From JAVJRN01 sp040218415 (lineage in GTDB: Bacteria; Bacteroidota; Bacteroidia; Cytophagales; Cyclobacteriaceae), in the NCBI GenBank assembly GCA_040218415.1, contig JAVJRN010000079.1:62001-126000 (forward strand): a DNA stretch of 64,000 bases. Reading direction: 5' to 3'. This document shows, piece after piece, positions 50,565-59,918 of this stretch. A program made the translations under genes and the position numbers. Under the pieces are notes generated by a model. The model worked only from the letters and a program-made list of their open reading frames with translations. It was not told where the DNA came from and ran no database searches. The number at the start of each line of letters is the position of its first letter. Position 1 is the first letter of the stretch.

Positions 50565-52430
50565 ATGAAAACTTTTATCAAGGCAACTCTAATTATGAGT
50601 TGCCTTTTTACATTTGACGCATTTGCACAGCACGGAAATTACTGGCAGCAAGAGGCGAACTATTCAATGCAAATTGACTTTGATGCATCAAAGCATCAAT
50701 TCTCGGGTATCCAAGAAGTCGTTTATACCAATAACTCACCTGATACCTTGAAAAAAGTATTTTACCACCTGTATTATAATGCCTTTCAACCTGGTAGTAT
50801 GATGAGTGCAAAACGGCAACAAACTGAATATGCCGACAGTCGATTTCCCCTTATGGATGAAATAGACAATCTTAAAGACAATGAAATTGGCTACCATAAA
50901 ATATCGGTACTAAAACAAGAAGACACGCCGCTATTATTTGAAATTGAAAACACGGTCATGGAGGTTTTACTTGCTCAGCCTATTCCTCCTGGGGATAAAA
51001 CCAAGTTCTATATGGAATTTAACTCTCAAGTTCCTTTACAAATTCGACGCACAGGACGCGACAGTTTTGATGGAGTAGACTATTCTATGACTCAGTGGTA
51101 TCCAAAACTTGCAGAATATGACGAAACTGGTTGGCACGCTCATCCATACATTGCAAGAGAATTTTATTCTCCTTGGGGTAACTACAAAGTAGACATCACC
51201 ATCGATAAAAAATATGTTTTAGCAGGAACAGGAATAGTCGACAATGCCAACGAAGTGGGCTATGGTTATGAAGATGCCGGTATAAATGTGAAAAGGAAAG
51301 GAAAAACACTGACCTGGAAATTTACAGCGGATAATGTGCACGATTTTGCTTGGGCAGCAGACGTTGAATACAAACAAGTTGTGAGACAGTTAGAAAATGG
51401 GCCGACTTTGCGCTTCTTCTTTATCCCCGGTGAAGAAACCAAGCTTTGGGAAAAAGAATTGCCAGACTACACGGAAAAAGCTTTTGCCTACCTTCAAGAA
51501 AATGTTGGAAAATACCAATGGCCGCAATTTTCGGTGATACAAGGAGGTGATGGAGGCATGGAATATAACATGGCTACTTTAATCATTAATAAAAAAAGAA
51601 ATTCTGGTGTTAGATCACTAAATTCTGTAGTCAGCACTACGGTACATGAAGCATTACATAATTGGTATCAAGGCACGATTGCCACTAATGAAACTTACGA
51701 TGCTTGGATGGACGAGGGTTTCGTGAGTTATGTGGAGGATTATTGCCTCAATGAAATCTTTGAAAAGAATGAAGACCTTCCTGCGAAAGGCACGCTCAAC
51801 TCCTACGTAAGATGGGCCAAAACCGGAAATGAAGAGCCGGCTTCCATTCATGCAGATTATTTCATGTCAGACAGAGCTTATTCGCGGGCATCCTACACCA
51901 AAGGAGCCATCGCCTTGCTCCAGTTGAATTACATCATGGGGGAAGAAAAACTCATGAGTGGATTGAGAAAGTACCATGAAAAATGGGCATTTAAACATCC
52001 CGGAAAAGAAGATTTTATTCATTTGATGGAACTGCACTCAGAACTAGATTTGAATTGGTTTTTTGACAGATGGATTTACACCACGTATACCATTGATTAC
52101 GCCCTTCAAAATGTAACTGACAATGATGCTGGAGGCACTACTGTTCAGCTAAAAAGAGAAGGCCTTATCCCAATGCCACTTGATATTACGGTGACTTTAA
52201 AAAACGGGGAGAAAACAATGTATTACATTCCTCTAAGCGTAATGCGCGGCATTAAAGAAACAGAAATTGATTATGAATTAGTACAATTACCTGATTGGTG
52301 GTGGATCAAAACCAACTACGAATTTGAGCTGAACGTCCCTACCGCAGAAATACGTTCCATAGAAATTGACGAAAGTGGAAGAATGGCCGATATCAATAGA
52401 GATAACAATCTTTATAAATCCGAAAAATAA
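50565..52430 (+). CDS. M1-family (aminopeptidase N-like) metallopeptidase
   Basis: A 621-residue exported zinc peptidase with a signal peptide (1-22, ending AFAQ). The zinc site is HEALH (H361, E362, H365) followed 19 residues later by E384 in WMDEGF, the HExxH-x18-E pattern of family M1. A GGMEYN motif stands in for the usual GxMEN aminopeptidase exopeptidase motif. The last part is beta-rich. It probably trims peptides in the periplasm. It starts 27 nt after gyrB. Unusually, its codons 6-15 encode an intrinsic-terminator-like hairpin. Confidence 0.93.
   Translation: MKTFIKATLIMSCLFTFDAFAQHGNYWQQEANYSMQIDFDASKHQFSGIQEVVYTNNSPDTLKKVFYHLYYNAFQPGSMMSAKRQQTEYADSRFPLMDEIDNLKDNEIGYHKISVLKQEDTPLLFEIENTVMEVLLAQPIPPGDKTKFYMEFNSQVPLQIRRTGRDSFDGVDYSMTQWYPKLAEYDETGWHAHPYIAREFYSPWGNYKVDITIDKKYVLAGTGIVDNANEVGYGYEDAGINVKRKGKTLTWKFTADNVHDFAWAADVEYKQVVRQLENGPTLRFFFIPGEETKLWEKELPDYTEKAFAYLQENVGKYQWPQFSVIQGGDGGMEYNMATLIINKKRNSGVRSLNSVVSTTVHEALHNWYQGTIATNETYDAWMDEGFVSYVEDYCLNEIFEKNEDLPAKGTLNSYVRWAKTGNEEPASIHADYFMSDRAYSRASYTKGAIALLQLNYIMGEEKLMSGLRKYHEKWAFKHPGKEDFIHLMELHSELDLNWFFDRWIYTTYTIDYALQNVTDNDAGGTTVQLKREGLIPMPLDITVTLKNGEKTMYYIPLSVMRGIKETEIDYELVQLPDWWWIKTNYEFELNVPTAEIRSIEIDESGRMADINRDNNLYKSEK
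50580..50609 (+). terminator. Intrinsic-terminator-like hairpin inside M1 peptidase signal-peptide codons
   Basis: AAGGCAACTC (50580-50589), the loop TAATTAT and GAGTTGCCTT (50597-50606) form a perfect 10-bp stem followed by three more T (five consecutive T at 50605-50609). It is 42 nt past the gyrB stop and fully inside the next reading frame. It may end gyrB transcription unless ribosomes translating the peptidase melt it, an attenuator-like arrangement. Confidence 0.6.
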
Positions 52431-52442
52431 GAAAAACTCAGC

Positions 52443-52480
52443 GTGCTATTGAACGAAACCTAATCGTTTAATAGCACTTT
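52443..52480. terminator. Hairpin terminator between convergent M1 peptidase and DUF1573 genes
   Basis: The left arm at 52443-52456 (GTGCTATTGAACGA) pairs with the right arm at 52464-52477 (TCGTTTAATAGCAC) with one G-T pair and a 7-nt loop. T residues follow on the + strand. The right arm lies inside the final codons of the minus-strand gene, whose stop codon (52460-52462) is in the loop. Confidence 0.65.
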
Positions 52481-53515
52481 TAATGAAACGGTTTGCGCTG
52501 GTGCCTCCGGGTCATTTGAAAAAACAGTAATCATTTTGTATTGCCTTCCTCTTCTACCGCTCGTATCAAAAGTCACAATCATAGACGTTGATTGACCAGG
52601 CTTTATGTTTTTCTCGTTGATATAAGCTGAGGTGCAAGCACAGTTGGTTTGAATATCCTTTATTGACAAAGTTCCCTCACCAAAATTTGTTAAGGTAAAG
52701 GAAGTCATCAGCTCCTCACCCACGTAAGCACTTTCAAAATCGTGTATCGATTTGTCAAAAACCAACTTTGATTTCGTCATTTGTACCTGAGAGTCAACAC
52801 CTTCCATTACAGTAACTGCTAGTTCAAATGAAATTTCAATAGAATCTAATGCTAAGCCCATGCCATACAATTGATACCCAAGTTTCGTGTTTTCGTCTGG
52901 TTCAAATGCCAAAATTACATTGCCAAAAGACTTTGGTTTGATCACTGAATCAACACTCATTGAAATATTTGATGGTAAATCAAAATTCCAGCGATCAAAA
53001 CCGATCGAAACACTGTCGTAGTTATACAATGGTATTTGCCTTTTGATAATAGCATTGTTTTGCACAGTACCCAAAGCAATTATATCAGAGGAATAACCAA
53101 TAATCTCTGCCCGCTGATCCAATTTTGAAAGTGGATCATCTGATTTCGGAACAACGTATCCTGTAATTGTTAAAACAATATCCTCAGTATTCTCATTAAA
53201 CTGAACCGTAGCTGACTTCTCAAACTTTCCAGGCCTATTATTTAAAGCAAAAGCCAGACTAACGGATCCCGTATCTTGTGGAGCAATAGCCTCGCGAGAC
53301 CAGTTGGGAGACAAACAATCGCAGGCTAAATCAATATCACTTATTTGAATGGAGTCCTTTGTCAAATTTATAAATTGAAAATCATGACTGATCGTCCCTT
53401 CTTGTTCAGGAATTATTCCAAAATCATACGTGATCGACTTAAACATGATCGCAGATTGTCCTTGAGCACTGAAAAAGTATAAAATTGAGACGATTAATAG
53501 TACTGATCTGATCAT
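52460..53515 (-). CDS. Exported DUF1573-domain protein
   Basis: A 351-residue protein with a signal peptide ending near SAQGQ. It contains two DUF1573 (ASPM/SPD-2/Hydin-like, Ig-fold) domains at about 25-120 and 250-348. Each starts with an acidic DFGIIPEQEG- or DFESAYVGEE-type strand and carries a Cys-Asp-Cys or Cys-Ala-Cys pair (DLACDC, TNCACT). The middle region (about 130-245) is a more diverged copy. The family is abundant in Bacteroidota, exported, and without known function. It converges with the M1 peptidase and diverges from trpS. Confidence 0.88.
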   Translation of the reverse strand: MIRSVLLIVSILYFFSAQGQSAIMFKSITYDFGIIPEQEGTISHDFQFINLTKDSIQISDIDLACDCLSPNWSREAIAPQDTGSVSLAFALNNRPGKFEKSATVQFNENTEDIVLTITGYVVPKSDDPLSKLDQRAEIIGYSSDIIALGTVQNNAIIKRQIPLYNYDSVSIGFDRWNFDLPSNISMSVDSVIKPKSFGNVILAFEPDENTKLGYQLYGMGLALDSIEISFELAVTVMEGVDSQVQMTKSKLVFDKSIHDFESAYVGEELMTSFTLTNFGEGTLSIKDIQTNCACTSAYINEKNIKPGQSTSMIVTFDTSGRRGRQYKMITVFSNDPEAPAQTVSLKVLLND

Positions 53516-53563
53516 ATGCTTATTCCCTAATTACAAATTTTATAGGTTTGCAAAAACCTTATT

Positions 53564-54532
53564 ATGGCACGTATACTTACTGGAATTCAAAGTTCTGGAA
53601 AACCTCATCTTGGCAATTTACTCGGCGCAATCATGCCAGCAATTGAACTTTCTAAAGACAAAAATAACGAGTCATTTTTCTTTATCGCAGACTTACATTC
53701 TTTAACTACAATAAAAGACGGTGATTTAAGAAAGGAAAATACTAAATCAGTAGCTGCTGCTTGGTTAGCGTGCGGTTTCGACACGGATAATAACTTATTC
53801 TACAGACAATCAAAAGTGCCTGAAGTATGCGAGCTCACATGGTACCTCAATTGCTTCACTCCTTTCCCAATGCTCTCTAACGCACATTCGTTTAAAGACA
53901 AATCAGACCGACTCGCAGATGTAAATGCTGGATTATTTACCTATCCAGTACTTATGACGGCAGATATTTTACTCTACGATGCTGAGATTGTCCCTGTAGG
54001 AAAAGACCAAAAACAGCATCTGGAAATGGCACGAGACATTGCCACCAGCTTCAATCATCAGTTTGGGGAAACTTTTGTACTCCCCGCATCTAAAATCAAC
54101 GAACAATTGATGACCATACCAGGAACAGATGGTCAGAAAATGAGTAAATCTTATGGAAACATCATCGATATATTCCAAAATGATAAAAAACTCCGGAAAA
54201 ACATCATGGCTATCATTACAGACAGCACTCCTTTGGAAGAACCTAAAAACCCAGATACATGTAATGTGTTTGCTCTTTACAGTTTATTAGGTACAGAAGA
54301 AGAGACTACCCAGATGAGAAAAAACTATTTAGGAGGTAATTTTGGTTATGGTCATGCAAAGCAAGCCCTATATGAATTGATCTTAAAGGTTTTTTCAAAA
54401 GAACGAGCAACTTACGATCACCTGATGGAAAATCCCCAGTTGATAGAAGACGCACTCACCAAAGGCGAAGAAAGAGCCTCTCAAATAGCAAAATCAGTTT
54501 TAGCGAGAGTGAAAGAAAAACTCGGTTTTTAA
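53564..54532 (+). CDS. trpS: Tryptophan-tRNA ligase
   Basis: Charges tRNA-Trp with tryptophan. A 322-residue class Ic synthetase. The HIGH-type motif is HLGN (15-18) in SGKPHLGNLLGAI and the KMSKS loop is at 192-196. The central GKDQKQHLEMARDIA segment is diagnostic. It stands alone, 48 nt from the divergent DUF1573 gene and 142 nt before the phosphohexomutase. I see no tryptophan-sensing leader peptide or T-box. Confidence 0.97.
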   Translation: MARILTGIQSSGKPHLGNLLGAIMPAIELSKDKNNESFFFIADLHSLTTIKDGDLRKENTKSVAAAWLACGFDTDNNLFYRQSKVPEVCELTWYLNCFTPFPMLSNAHSFKDKSDRLADVNAGLFTYPVLMTADILLYDAEIVPVGKDQKQHLEMARDIATSFNHQFGETFVLPASKINEQLMTIPGTDGQKMSKSYGNIIDIFQNDKKLRKNIMAIITDSTPLEEPKNPDTCNVFALYSLLGTEEETTQMRKNYLGGNFGYGHAKQALYELILKVFSKERATYDHLMENPQLIEDALTKGEERASQIAKSVLARVKEKLGF

Positions 54533-54674
54533 AGTTTTAATAACTCAAATGAGTTTTCAAACCCTAATTATTAAATATTTTCACGTAGACCAAGGTAATA
54601 TTTTCAAACTCATACTTGTGGTGAAATTCATTCATTCTATATTTATTCAATCATAATTATAAAAAACAATTCCT

Positions 54675-56396
54675 ATGACCCTCGAAGAAAAAGCTCAAAA
54701 ATGGCTGACAAGCAGCAAAGTTGACAATGAAACAAAAATGTCAATTGAAAAAATGCTGAGTGATTCCGACACTTCTGAACTCACTGAGTCATTTTACAAA
54801 GACCTTGAATTTGGTACCGGTGGTTTAAGAGGAATTATGGGAGTTGGTTCTAACAGGATCAATAAATATACCATTGGTGCAGCCACGCAAGGTTTGGCCA
54901 ATTATCTGAACCAAGAGTTTTCGAATGAAAAAATAAGTGTGGCCATCGCTCACGATAGCAGAAATAACAGCAGATATTTTGCAGAAGTAACTGCCGGTGT
55001 TTTTTCAGCCAATAACATCACTGTTTACCTATTTGAGGCATTGCGACCTACGCCGGAATTATCCTTCGCCATAAGGGAACTTGGCTGTAAAAGTGGCGTT
55101 GTTTTGACGGCTTCTCACAATCCTAAAGAGTACAATGGCTACAAAGCATATTGGGATGATGGTGCGCAAATTGTTCCTCCACATGATAAAAATGTTATCA
55201 ATGAAGTAAATAAAATTTCAAGTATTGATGAAATACTATTCGATGCAAAGGATGAACTTATTCACTCAATAGGTAAAGATATTGATGATAAATATCTCAG
55301 TATGATCAAAGAATTATCCTTATCGCCAGAGATAATTAAAAAGCATCATGACTTGTCCATAGTATTTAGTTCTATTCATGGCACTGGCATTACTTTGGTT
55401 CCACCAATCCTTGAACAGTTTGGATTCACCAACGTGTCAGTGGTTGAAGAGCAAGCCGAACCCAATGGAGATTTCCCAACGGTCGTATATCCTAATCCTG
55501 AAGAAGCAGAAGCTTTGAGTCTTGCGCTAAAAAAAGCTGAAGAATTAGATGCTGATTTAGTAATGGCAACTGATCCCGATGCTGACCGAGTAGGTATTGC
55601 GGTAAAGAATGACAAAAATGAATTTCAATTATTAAATGGCAATCAAACAGGTACGCTCCTGTTATACTATCTACTGGCTAAGTGGAAGGATAACGATAAA
55701 CTTGATGGTAATCAGTTTATTGTAAAAACAATAGTTACCACTGATTTAATTGAAAAAATAGCCAAGAAATATGATGTTACGTGCTATAATACCTTAACTG
55801 GTTTCAAATATATTGCTGAAGTAATTCGGGATTTAGAAGGTAAGTCAAAGTTTATTGGCGGTGGCGAAGAAAGTTATGGTTACTTGATTGGAGATGCAGT
55901 ACGTGATAAAGATGCCATTGCCTCTTGTGCGATGATTGCAGAAATGGCTGCTTGGTCTAAAGATCTAGGAAAATCTGTTTACGAGTTACTTAAAGAGATA
56001 CATCTTGAATTAGGGCTTTATCATGAATCCTTAAAATCAATCACCAAAAAAGGAAAGTCAGGCGCAGAAGAAATATCTGAAATGATGCTGAAATTTCGAA
56101 ACAACCCGCCTAAATCTTTGGCTAATTCGAAGGTTATGTTCAAGCTAGATTATAAGGATGGCACATCCACTGATAGCCAAGGTGAAGTAAGTAAAATGGA
56201 TTATCCTTCCTCCAATGTACTTCAGTTTGTGACAGAAGACGGATCTAAAGTTTCTATTAGACCTTCTGGAACTGAACCAAAAATCAAATTTTACTTTTCT
56301 GTCAATCAAAAAATTGAAGATTTAGGTAATTATGATGAAAGTAATCAAACCTTAATATCAAAAACAGATTTAATTATGAAAGACCTTGGTTTATAA
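54675..56396 (+). CDS. Phosphoglucomutase/phosphomannomutase-family phosphohexomutase
   Basis: A 573-residue alpha-D-phosphohexomutase that interconverts hexose 1- and 6-phosphates through a phosphoserine. The catalytic S147 is in LTASHNPKEYNGYK, metal-binding DPDADR lies in MATDPDADRVGIA, the sugar-binding loop is GGGEESYGYL, and the phosphate-binding RPSGTEPKIKF is near the end. FGTGGLRGIMG at the start is typical of the PgcA-type phosphoglucomutases. It could feed the glycan operon and central metabolism. Substrate preference (glucose or mannose) is not decided by sequence reading. Confidence 0.94.
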   Translation: MTLEEKAQKWLTSSKVDNETKMSIEKMLSDSDTSELTESFYKDLEFGTGGLRGIMGVGSNRINKYTIGAATQGLANYLNQEFSNEKISVAIAHDSRNNSRYFAEVTAGVFSANNITVYLFEALRPTPELSFAIRELGCKSGVVLTASHNPKEYNGYKAYWDDGAQIVPPHDKNVINEVNKISSIDEILFDAKDELIHSIGKDIDDKYLSMIKELSLSPEIIKKHHDLSIVFSSIHGTGITLVPPILEQFGFTNVSVVEEQAEPNGDFPTVVYPNPEEAEALSLALKKAEELDADLVMATDPDADRVGIAVKNDKNEFQLLNGNQTGTLLLYYLLAKWKDNDKLDGNQFIVKTIVTTDLIEKIAKKYDVTCYNTLTGFKYIAEVIRDLEGKSKFIGGGEESYGYLIGDAVRDKDAIASCAMIAEMAAWSKDLGKSVYELLKEIHLELGLYHESLKSITKKGKSGAEEISEMMLKFRNNPPKSLANSKVMFKLDYKDGTSTDSQGEVSKMDYPSSNVLQFVTEDGSKVSIRPSGTEPKIKFYFSVNQKIEDLGNYDESNQTLISKTDLIMKDLGL

Positions 56397-56515
56397 GCGA
56401 TTAATTATAGTTGTTTAAATCTATTGTTAACATTAAATTACCATGATTTTGAAAAGATATTATAAATATTTTCATATTTTCGTCTCTTCAAAACAATAAC
56501 CTAATCTAAATCGCC
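56397..56515 (+). other. AT-rich upstream region of antiporter gene
   Basis: A 119-nt gap with very AT-rich sequence and no hairpin that I can support. It presumably carries the antiporter promoter, since a terminator for the mutase gene is not obvious. Confidence 0.3.
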
Positions 56516-57505
56516 TTGGAAGTAGTTGTTTTTCTTGTTCTTATAGCCATTGGCTTTGTCTTACTTATTAAGGGAGCCGATTTTCTCGTAAACGGTGCGT
56601 CATCTTTGGCAAAGCGATTTGATGTCTCTGATATCGCTATTGGTCTTACCGTAGTAGCCATGGGAACTTCTGCACCAGAATTAGTTGTAAATATTATTTC
56701 GGGTACTGTTACAACCGATGAAGGTGGTACACATGATGTTGTTTTCGGCAATATTATTGGTTCTAATATTTTTAATATCTTCCTTATTCTCGGTATCGCA
56801 GCTGTTATTTATCCTCTTTCTGTGCAGAAAAATGCACTCTGGAAGGAAATCCCCTATTCACTTTTAGCAACTGTCATCTTTTTTATTCTTGTAAATGATG
56901 TGCTTTTCTTTGGAGGCACTTCCAATACGCTCGGTATAATAGATTCCATCATTTTACTTGTGATGTTCGCGTTTTTTCTTGTCTACATCTTTTTGAATTT
57001 AAAAAGAAATCCAGAGGAGAGTGATCTGATAGAGGACATTGAGGTCATGGGCAGCTTAAAAACAACACTTCTCATTGTCGGGGGAATCTTCGGATTGGTT
57101 GTTGGTGGTAAAATGATTGTAGATAATGCTGTACAGGTAGCTCAAATGTTTGGGGTTAGCGAAAAGCTTATTGGTCTCACCATTCTTGCAGCAGGTACTT
57201 CCTTACCAGAATTGGCAACATCTGCAGTCGCAGCGTTTCAGAAAAAGTCAGACCTTGCAGTTGGAAACATTGTTGGTTCCAATATTTTTAATCTACTACT
57301 TGTTTTAGGTGTCACAGGTCTTGTGCACACTCCTTTACAATACAACCCTGTACTTAACATGGATTTATACATGGTCATGTTGGGAACATTCATGCTTTTC
57401 ATCTTCATGTTTACTTTTGCAAAGTACAAATTAGATAGGTCTGAGGGTATTATTTATCTGATTGGGTTTGTCGCCTACATGTACTACCTTTTCGTACGAT
57501 TGTAA
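56516..57505 (+). CDS. Calcium/sodium antiporter (CaCA family, YrbG-like; TTG start)
   Basis: A 329-residue inner-membrane exchanger with about 10 helices in two inverted halves. Each half carries an alpha-repeat: GLTVVAMGTSAPELVVN (about 43-59) and GLTILAAGTSLPELATS (about 221-237). Both keep the ion-binding Ser/Pro/Glu. The TTG start at 56516 gives the hydrophobic family N-terminus (VVVFLVLIAIGFVLLIKGADF), and no upstream ATG is in frame nearby. It probably exports Ca2+ in exchange for Na+. It lies 16 nt before pgi. Confidence 0.93.
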   Translation: MEVVVFLVLIAIGFVLLIKGADFLVNGASSLAKRFDVSDIAIGLTVVAMGTSAPELVVNIISGTVTTDEGGTHDVVFGNIIGSNIFNIFLILGIAAVIYPLSVQKNALWKEIPYSLLATVIFFILVNDVLFFGGTSNTLGIIDSIILLVMFAFFLVYIFLNLKRNPEESDLIEDIEVMGSLKTTLLIVGGIFGLVVGGKMIVDNAVQVAQMFGVSEKLIGLTILAAGTSLPELATSAVAAFQKKSDLAVGNIVGSNIFNLLLVLGVTGLVHTPLQYNPVLNMDLYMVMLGTFMLFIFMFTFAKYKLDRSEGIIYLIGFVAYMYYLFVRL

Positions 57506-57521
57506 AAAAAAAGAATTCATC

Positions 57522-59168
57522 ATGCTCAACGCTATAAACCCTAAGAAGACCAAATCTTGGGACAAACTCTCTGAACATTTTAGTTCGGTAAGTAAAACAT
57601 CTATTTCCGAGCTTTTCCAGCAGGATAAAAATAGGTTTGATAAGTTCTCGATCAGATTCGAGGACATTCTTTTTGATTATTCCAAGAATAATATCACGGA
57701 AGCAACGATTAAACTATTTGCCGATCTACTCAAAGAAATAGATCTGGAAGGAGCCAAAAAGGAAATGTTTGATGGTGCTCCGATCAATAGGACAGAAAAT
57801 AGAGCTGTTTTACATGTTGCATTAAGAAATAGGTCTAACTCCCCTGTTATTCTCGATAGCAAAGACATAATGCCAGAGGTGAATCATGTGCTAGGACAAA
57901 TGAAAGAATTCACTTCCAAACTGCATAATGAACAACTATTAGGATATTCTGGAAAACCAATAAGTACCATTGTTAATATTGGTATTGGGGGCTCAGACCT
58001 TGGGCCATACATGGTCACGGAAGCACTCAAACCTTATACTAAAAAAGGAATAAAGGCGCACTTTGTGTCAAATGTAGATGGTTCACATATCCACACTACG
58101 CTAGATAAAATTGACCCTGAAACCAGCCTGTTTATCATAGCTTCAAAAACATTTACTACCCAAGAAACTATGACCAACGCACAATCAGCGAAAAGTTGGT
58201 TTCTTAAATATGGTAAAAACGAAGATGTAGCCAAACATTTCATAGCAATCTCCACAAACAAAGAAGCTGTAGAGCAATTTGGCATTGACTCGGCCAACAT
58301 GTTTGAATTCTGGGATTGGGTTGGTGGTAGATATTCTTTATGGTCGTCTATTGGGATGTCCATTGCGTGTACAATTGGGTTTGACAATTTTGAGGAACTT
58401 CTTGAAGGTGCGCACGCCATGGATATGCATTTCAAAAATGCACCTACGGAAGAAAATATACCAACTATTTTAGCCATAATAGGCATCTGGTATAATAACT
58501 TTTTTGGAACAGAGACCCAAGCTATTCTTCCATATGATCAATATATGCACCGATTTGCTGCTTATTTTCAGCAGGGAGATATGGAGAGCAATGGTAAGTC
58601 GGTAGCCAGAAATGGTGAACCTGTAGATTATCAAACAGGTCCAATAATATGGGGTGAGCCGGGAACAAATGGTCAACACGCTTTTTATCAACTTATACAT
58701 CAAGGGACTAAAATAATTCCTTGTGATTTTTTAGCGCCAGCGCAAAGTCAAAATCCAATTGGTGATCATCACGAAAAGCTTCTAGCCAACTTTTTTGCCC
58801 AAACAGAGGCATTGATGAATGGTAAAAACAAGGAAACAGTTCTAGAGGAATTAAATAAAACCAATCTATCGGTAGAAGAAATCGAAGAAATTGCTCCTTT
58901 TAAAGTTTTTGAGGGTAATAGACCAACAAATTCCCTACTTTTCAAAAAGCTAACACCCCATACACTAGGTTCTTTGATCGCAATGTACGAGCATAAGATT
59001 TTCGTTCAAGGTGTGGTTTGGAATATTTTCAGTTTTGATCAATGGGGCGTTGAGTTAGGTAAGCAACTGGCTAAGGAAATACTACCAAGGCTCTCAGGAA
59101 ATGATGAAGTTACTGATCATGATTCTTCTACCAATGGACTGATTAACGCATATAAAGCATTTAAGTAA
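57522..59168 (+). CDS. pgi: Glucose-6-phosphate isomerase
   Basis: Interconverts glucose-6-phosphate and fructose-6-phosphate. With the ATG at 57522 it has 548 residues, the normal long-form length; a longer frame from 57462 would overlap the antiporter and add unrelated residues. Motifs are GIGGSDLGPYMV, FIIASKTFTTQET and WDWVGGRYSLWSSIG, then GEPGTNGQHAFYQLIHQG, all in the expected order. It overlaps the convergent methyltransferase gene by 8 nt at the stop codons. Confidence 0.97.
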   Translation: MLNAINPKKTKSWDKLSEHFSSVSKTSISELFQQDKNRFDKFSIRFEDILFDYSKNNITEATIKLFADLLKEIDLEGAKKEMFDGAPINRTENRAVLHVALRNRSNSPVILDSKDIMPEVNHVLGQMKEFTSKLHNEQLLGYSGKPISTIVNIGIGGSDLGPYMVTEALKPYTKKGIKAHFVSNVDGSHIHTTLDKIDPETSLFIIASKTFTTQETMTNAQSAKSWFLKYGKNEDVAKHFIAISTNKEAVEQFGIDSANMFEFWDWVGGRYSLWSSIGMSIACTIGFDNFEELLEGAHAMDMHFKNAPTEENIPTILAIIGIWYNNFFGTETQAILPYDQYMHRFAAYFQQGDMESNGKSVARNGEPVDYQTGPIIWGEPGTNGQHAFYQLIHQGTKIIPCDFLAPAQSQNPIGDHHEKLLANFFAQTEALMNGKNKETVLEELNKTNLSVEEIEEIAPFKVFEGNRPTNSLLFKKLTPHTLGSLIAMYEHKIFVQGVVWNIFSFDQWGVELGKQLAKEILPRLSGNDEVTDHDSSTNGLINAYKAFK

Positions 59169-59916
59169 GCCTCAACTGGTAGCATAAAATCCCAGTAGCG
59201 ATTCCGACATTTAATGATTCGGCAGAACCAAAGCTGGGAATGGTTATAGATTCACTACCTAGTGCTTTCAGCGCGTTTGAAATACCGTGAGATTCGCTAC
59301 CCATAACAAAAATTGATGGCTGTAATACTTCTGAATTTAAAGTAGAAATGGGTTTTCCATTCATTTCCACGAGATAAACCTTTCTGGACGATCGAGCAAT
59401 GACTTCCTCCAGATTCGCAATTTCTATTTTAGTTCTAAAAAAGGAACCCTTTGAAGTATTCACGACTTTCGGAGAATAATGATCGGTAGTCTCTCGGGAA
59501 CAAATCAGATGATTATACCCGAACCAATCCAGCGTTCGAATAATTGTTCCAAGATTGCCAGGATCATTGATACCATCAAATAAAAACATATGATCTGAAT
59601 GATTATCCGATTCATCCTCACTTCCATACTCAACCACAGCGATACAATCATTATTCGTACTCAAAGTGCCCAGTGAAGAAAGCTCGCTTGGTGAAGCTAA
59701 CAAGCATTTTGACTGGTCTAGAGCAACTTTCCCTTTTATGGTCTCAAAATAAGTATTTGTCCCTACTAAGAATTTAATTTTGAATTTTGAACTCAAAAGC
59801 TCAAGCACATTTTTTTTACCCTCAACAATAAATAACCTTTCCTGCTGTCGAAACTTTTTTATCTTCAGCGCTTTGATCATTTTTGCCTGTTTTGAAGAGA
59901 GTTTAAGCCTTTCCAT
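59161..59916 (-). CDS. TrmH-family RNA 2'-O-methyltransferase
   Basis: A SpoU/TrmH-type knotted methyltransferase of 251 residues that uses SAM to methylate a ribose of rRNA or tRNA. Motif 1 is DGINDPGNLGTIIRT, motif 2 FVMGSESHGIS and motif 3 IPSFGSAESLNVGIATGIL. The N-terminal substrate domain has the KFRQQERLFIVEG strand typical of RNA-binding members. I chose the ATG at 59916; an ATG at 59934 would add six residues and overlap the divergent tamL start. The target nucleotide is unknown. Confidence 0.9.
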   Translation of the reverse strand: MERLKLSSKQAKMIKALKIKKFRQQERLFIVEGKKNVLELLSSKFKIKFLVGTNTYFETIKGKVALDQSKCLLASPSELSSLGTLSTNNDCIAVVEYGSEDESDNHSDHMFLFDGINDPGNLGTIIRTLDWFGYNHLICSRETTDHYSPKVVNTSKGSFFRTKIEIANLEEVIARSSRKVYLVEMNGKPISTLNSEVLQPSIFVMGSESHGISNALKALGSESITIPSFGSAESLNVGIATGILCYQLRLT

Positions 59917-59918
59917 AT

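Noticed and set aside
53516..53563. Tryptophan-responsive leader or T-box before trpS
   Set aside because: Only 48 nt separate the divergent starts; there is no leader peptide with Trp codons and no T-box-like sequence.
54542..54555. AACTCA-AA-TGAGTT dyad after trpS as a terminator
   Set aside because: The stem is only five or six AT-rich pairs with almost no loop and a weak T-tract; too weak to call.
57462..57521. N-terminal extension of pgi
   Set aside because: It overlaps the end of the antiporter gene and has no similarity to the family start.
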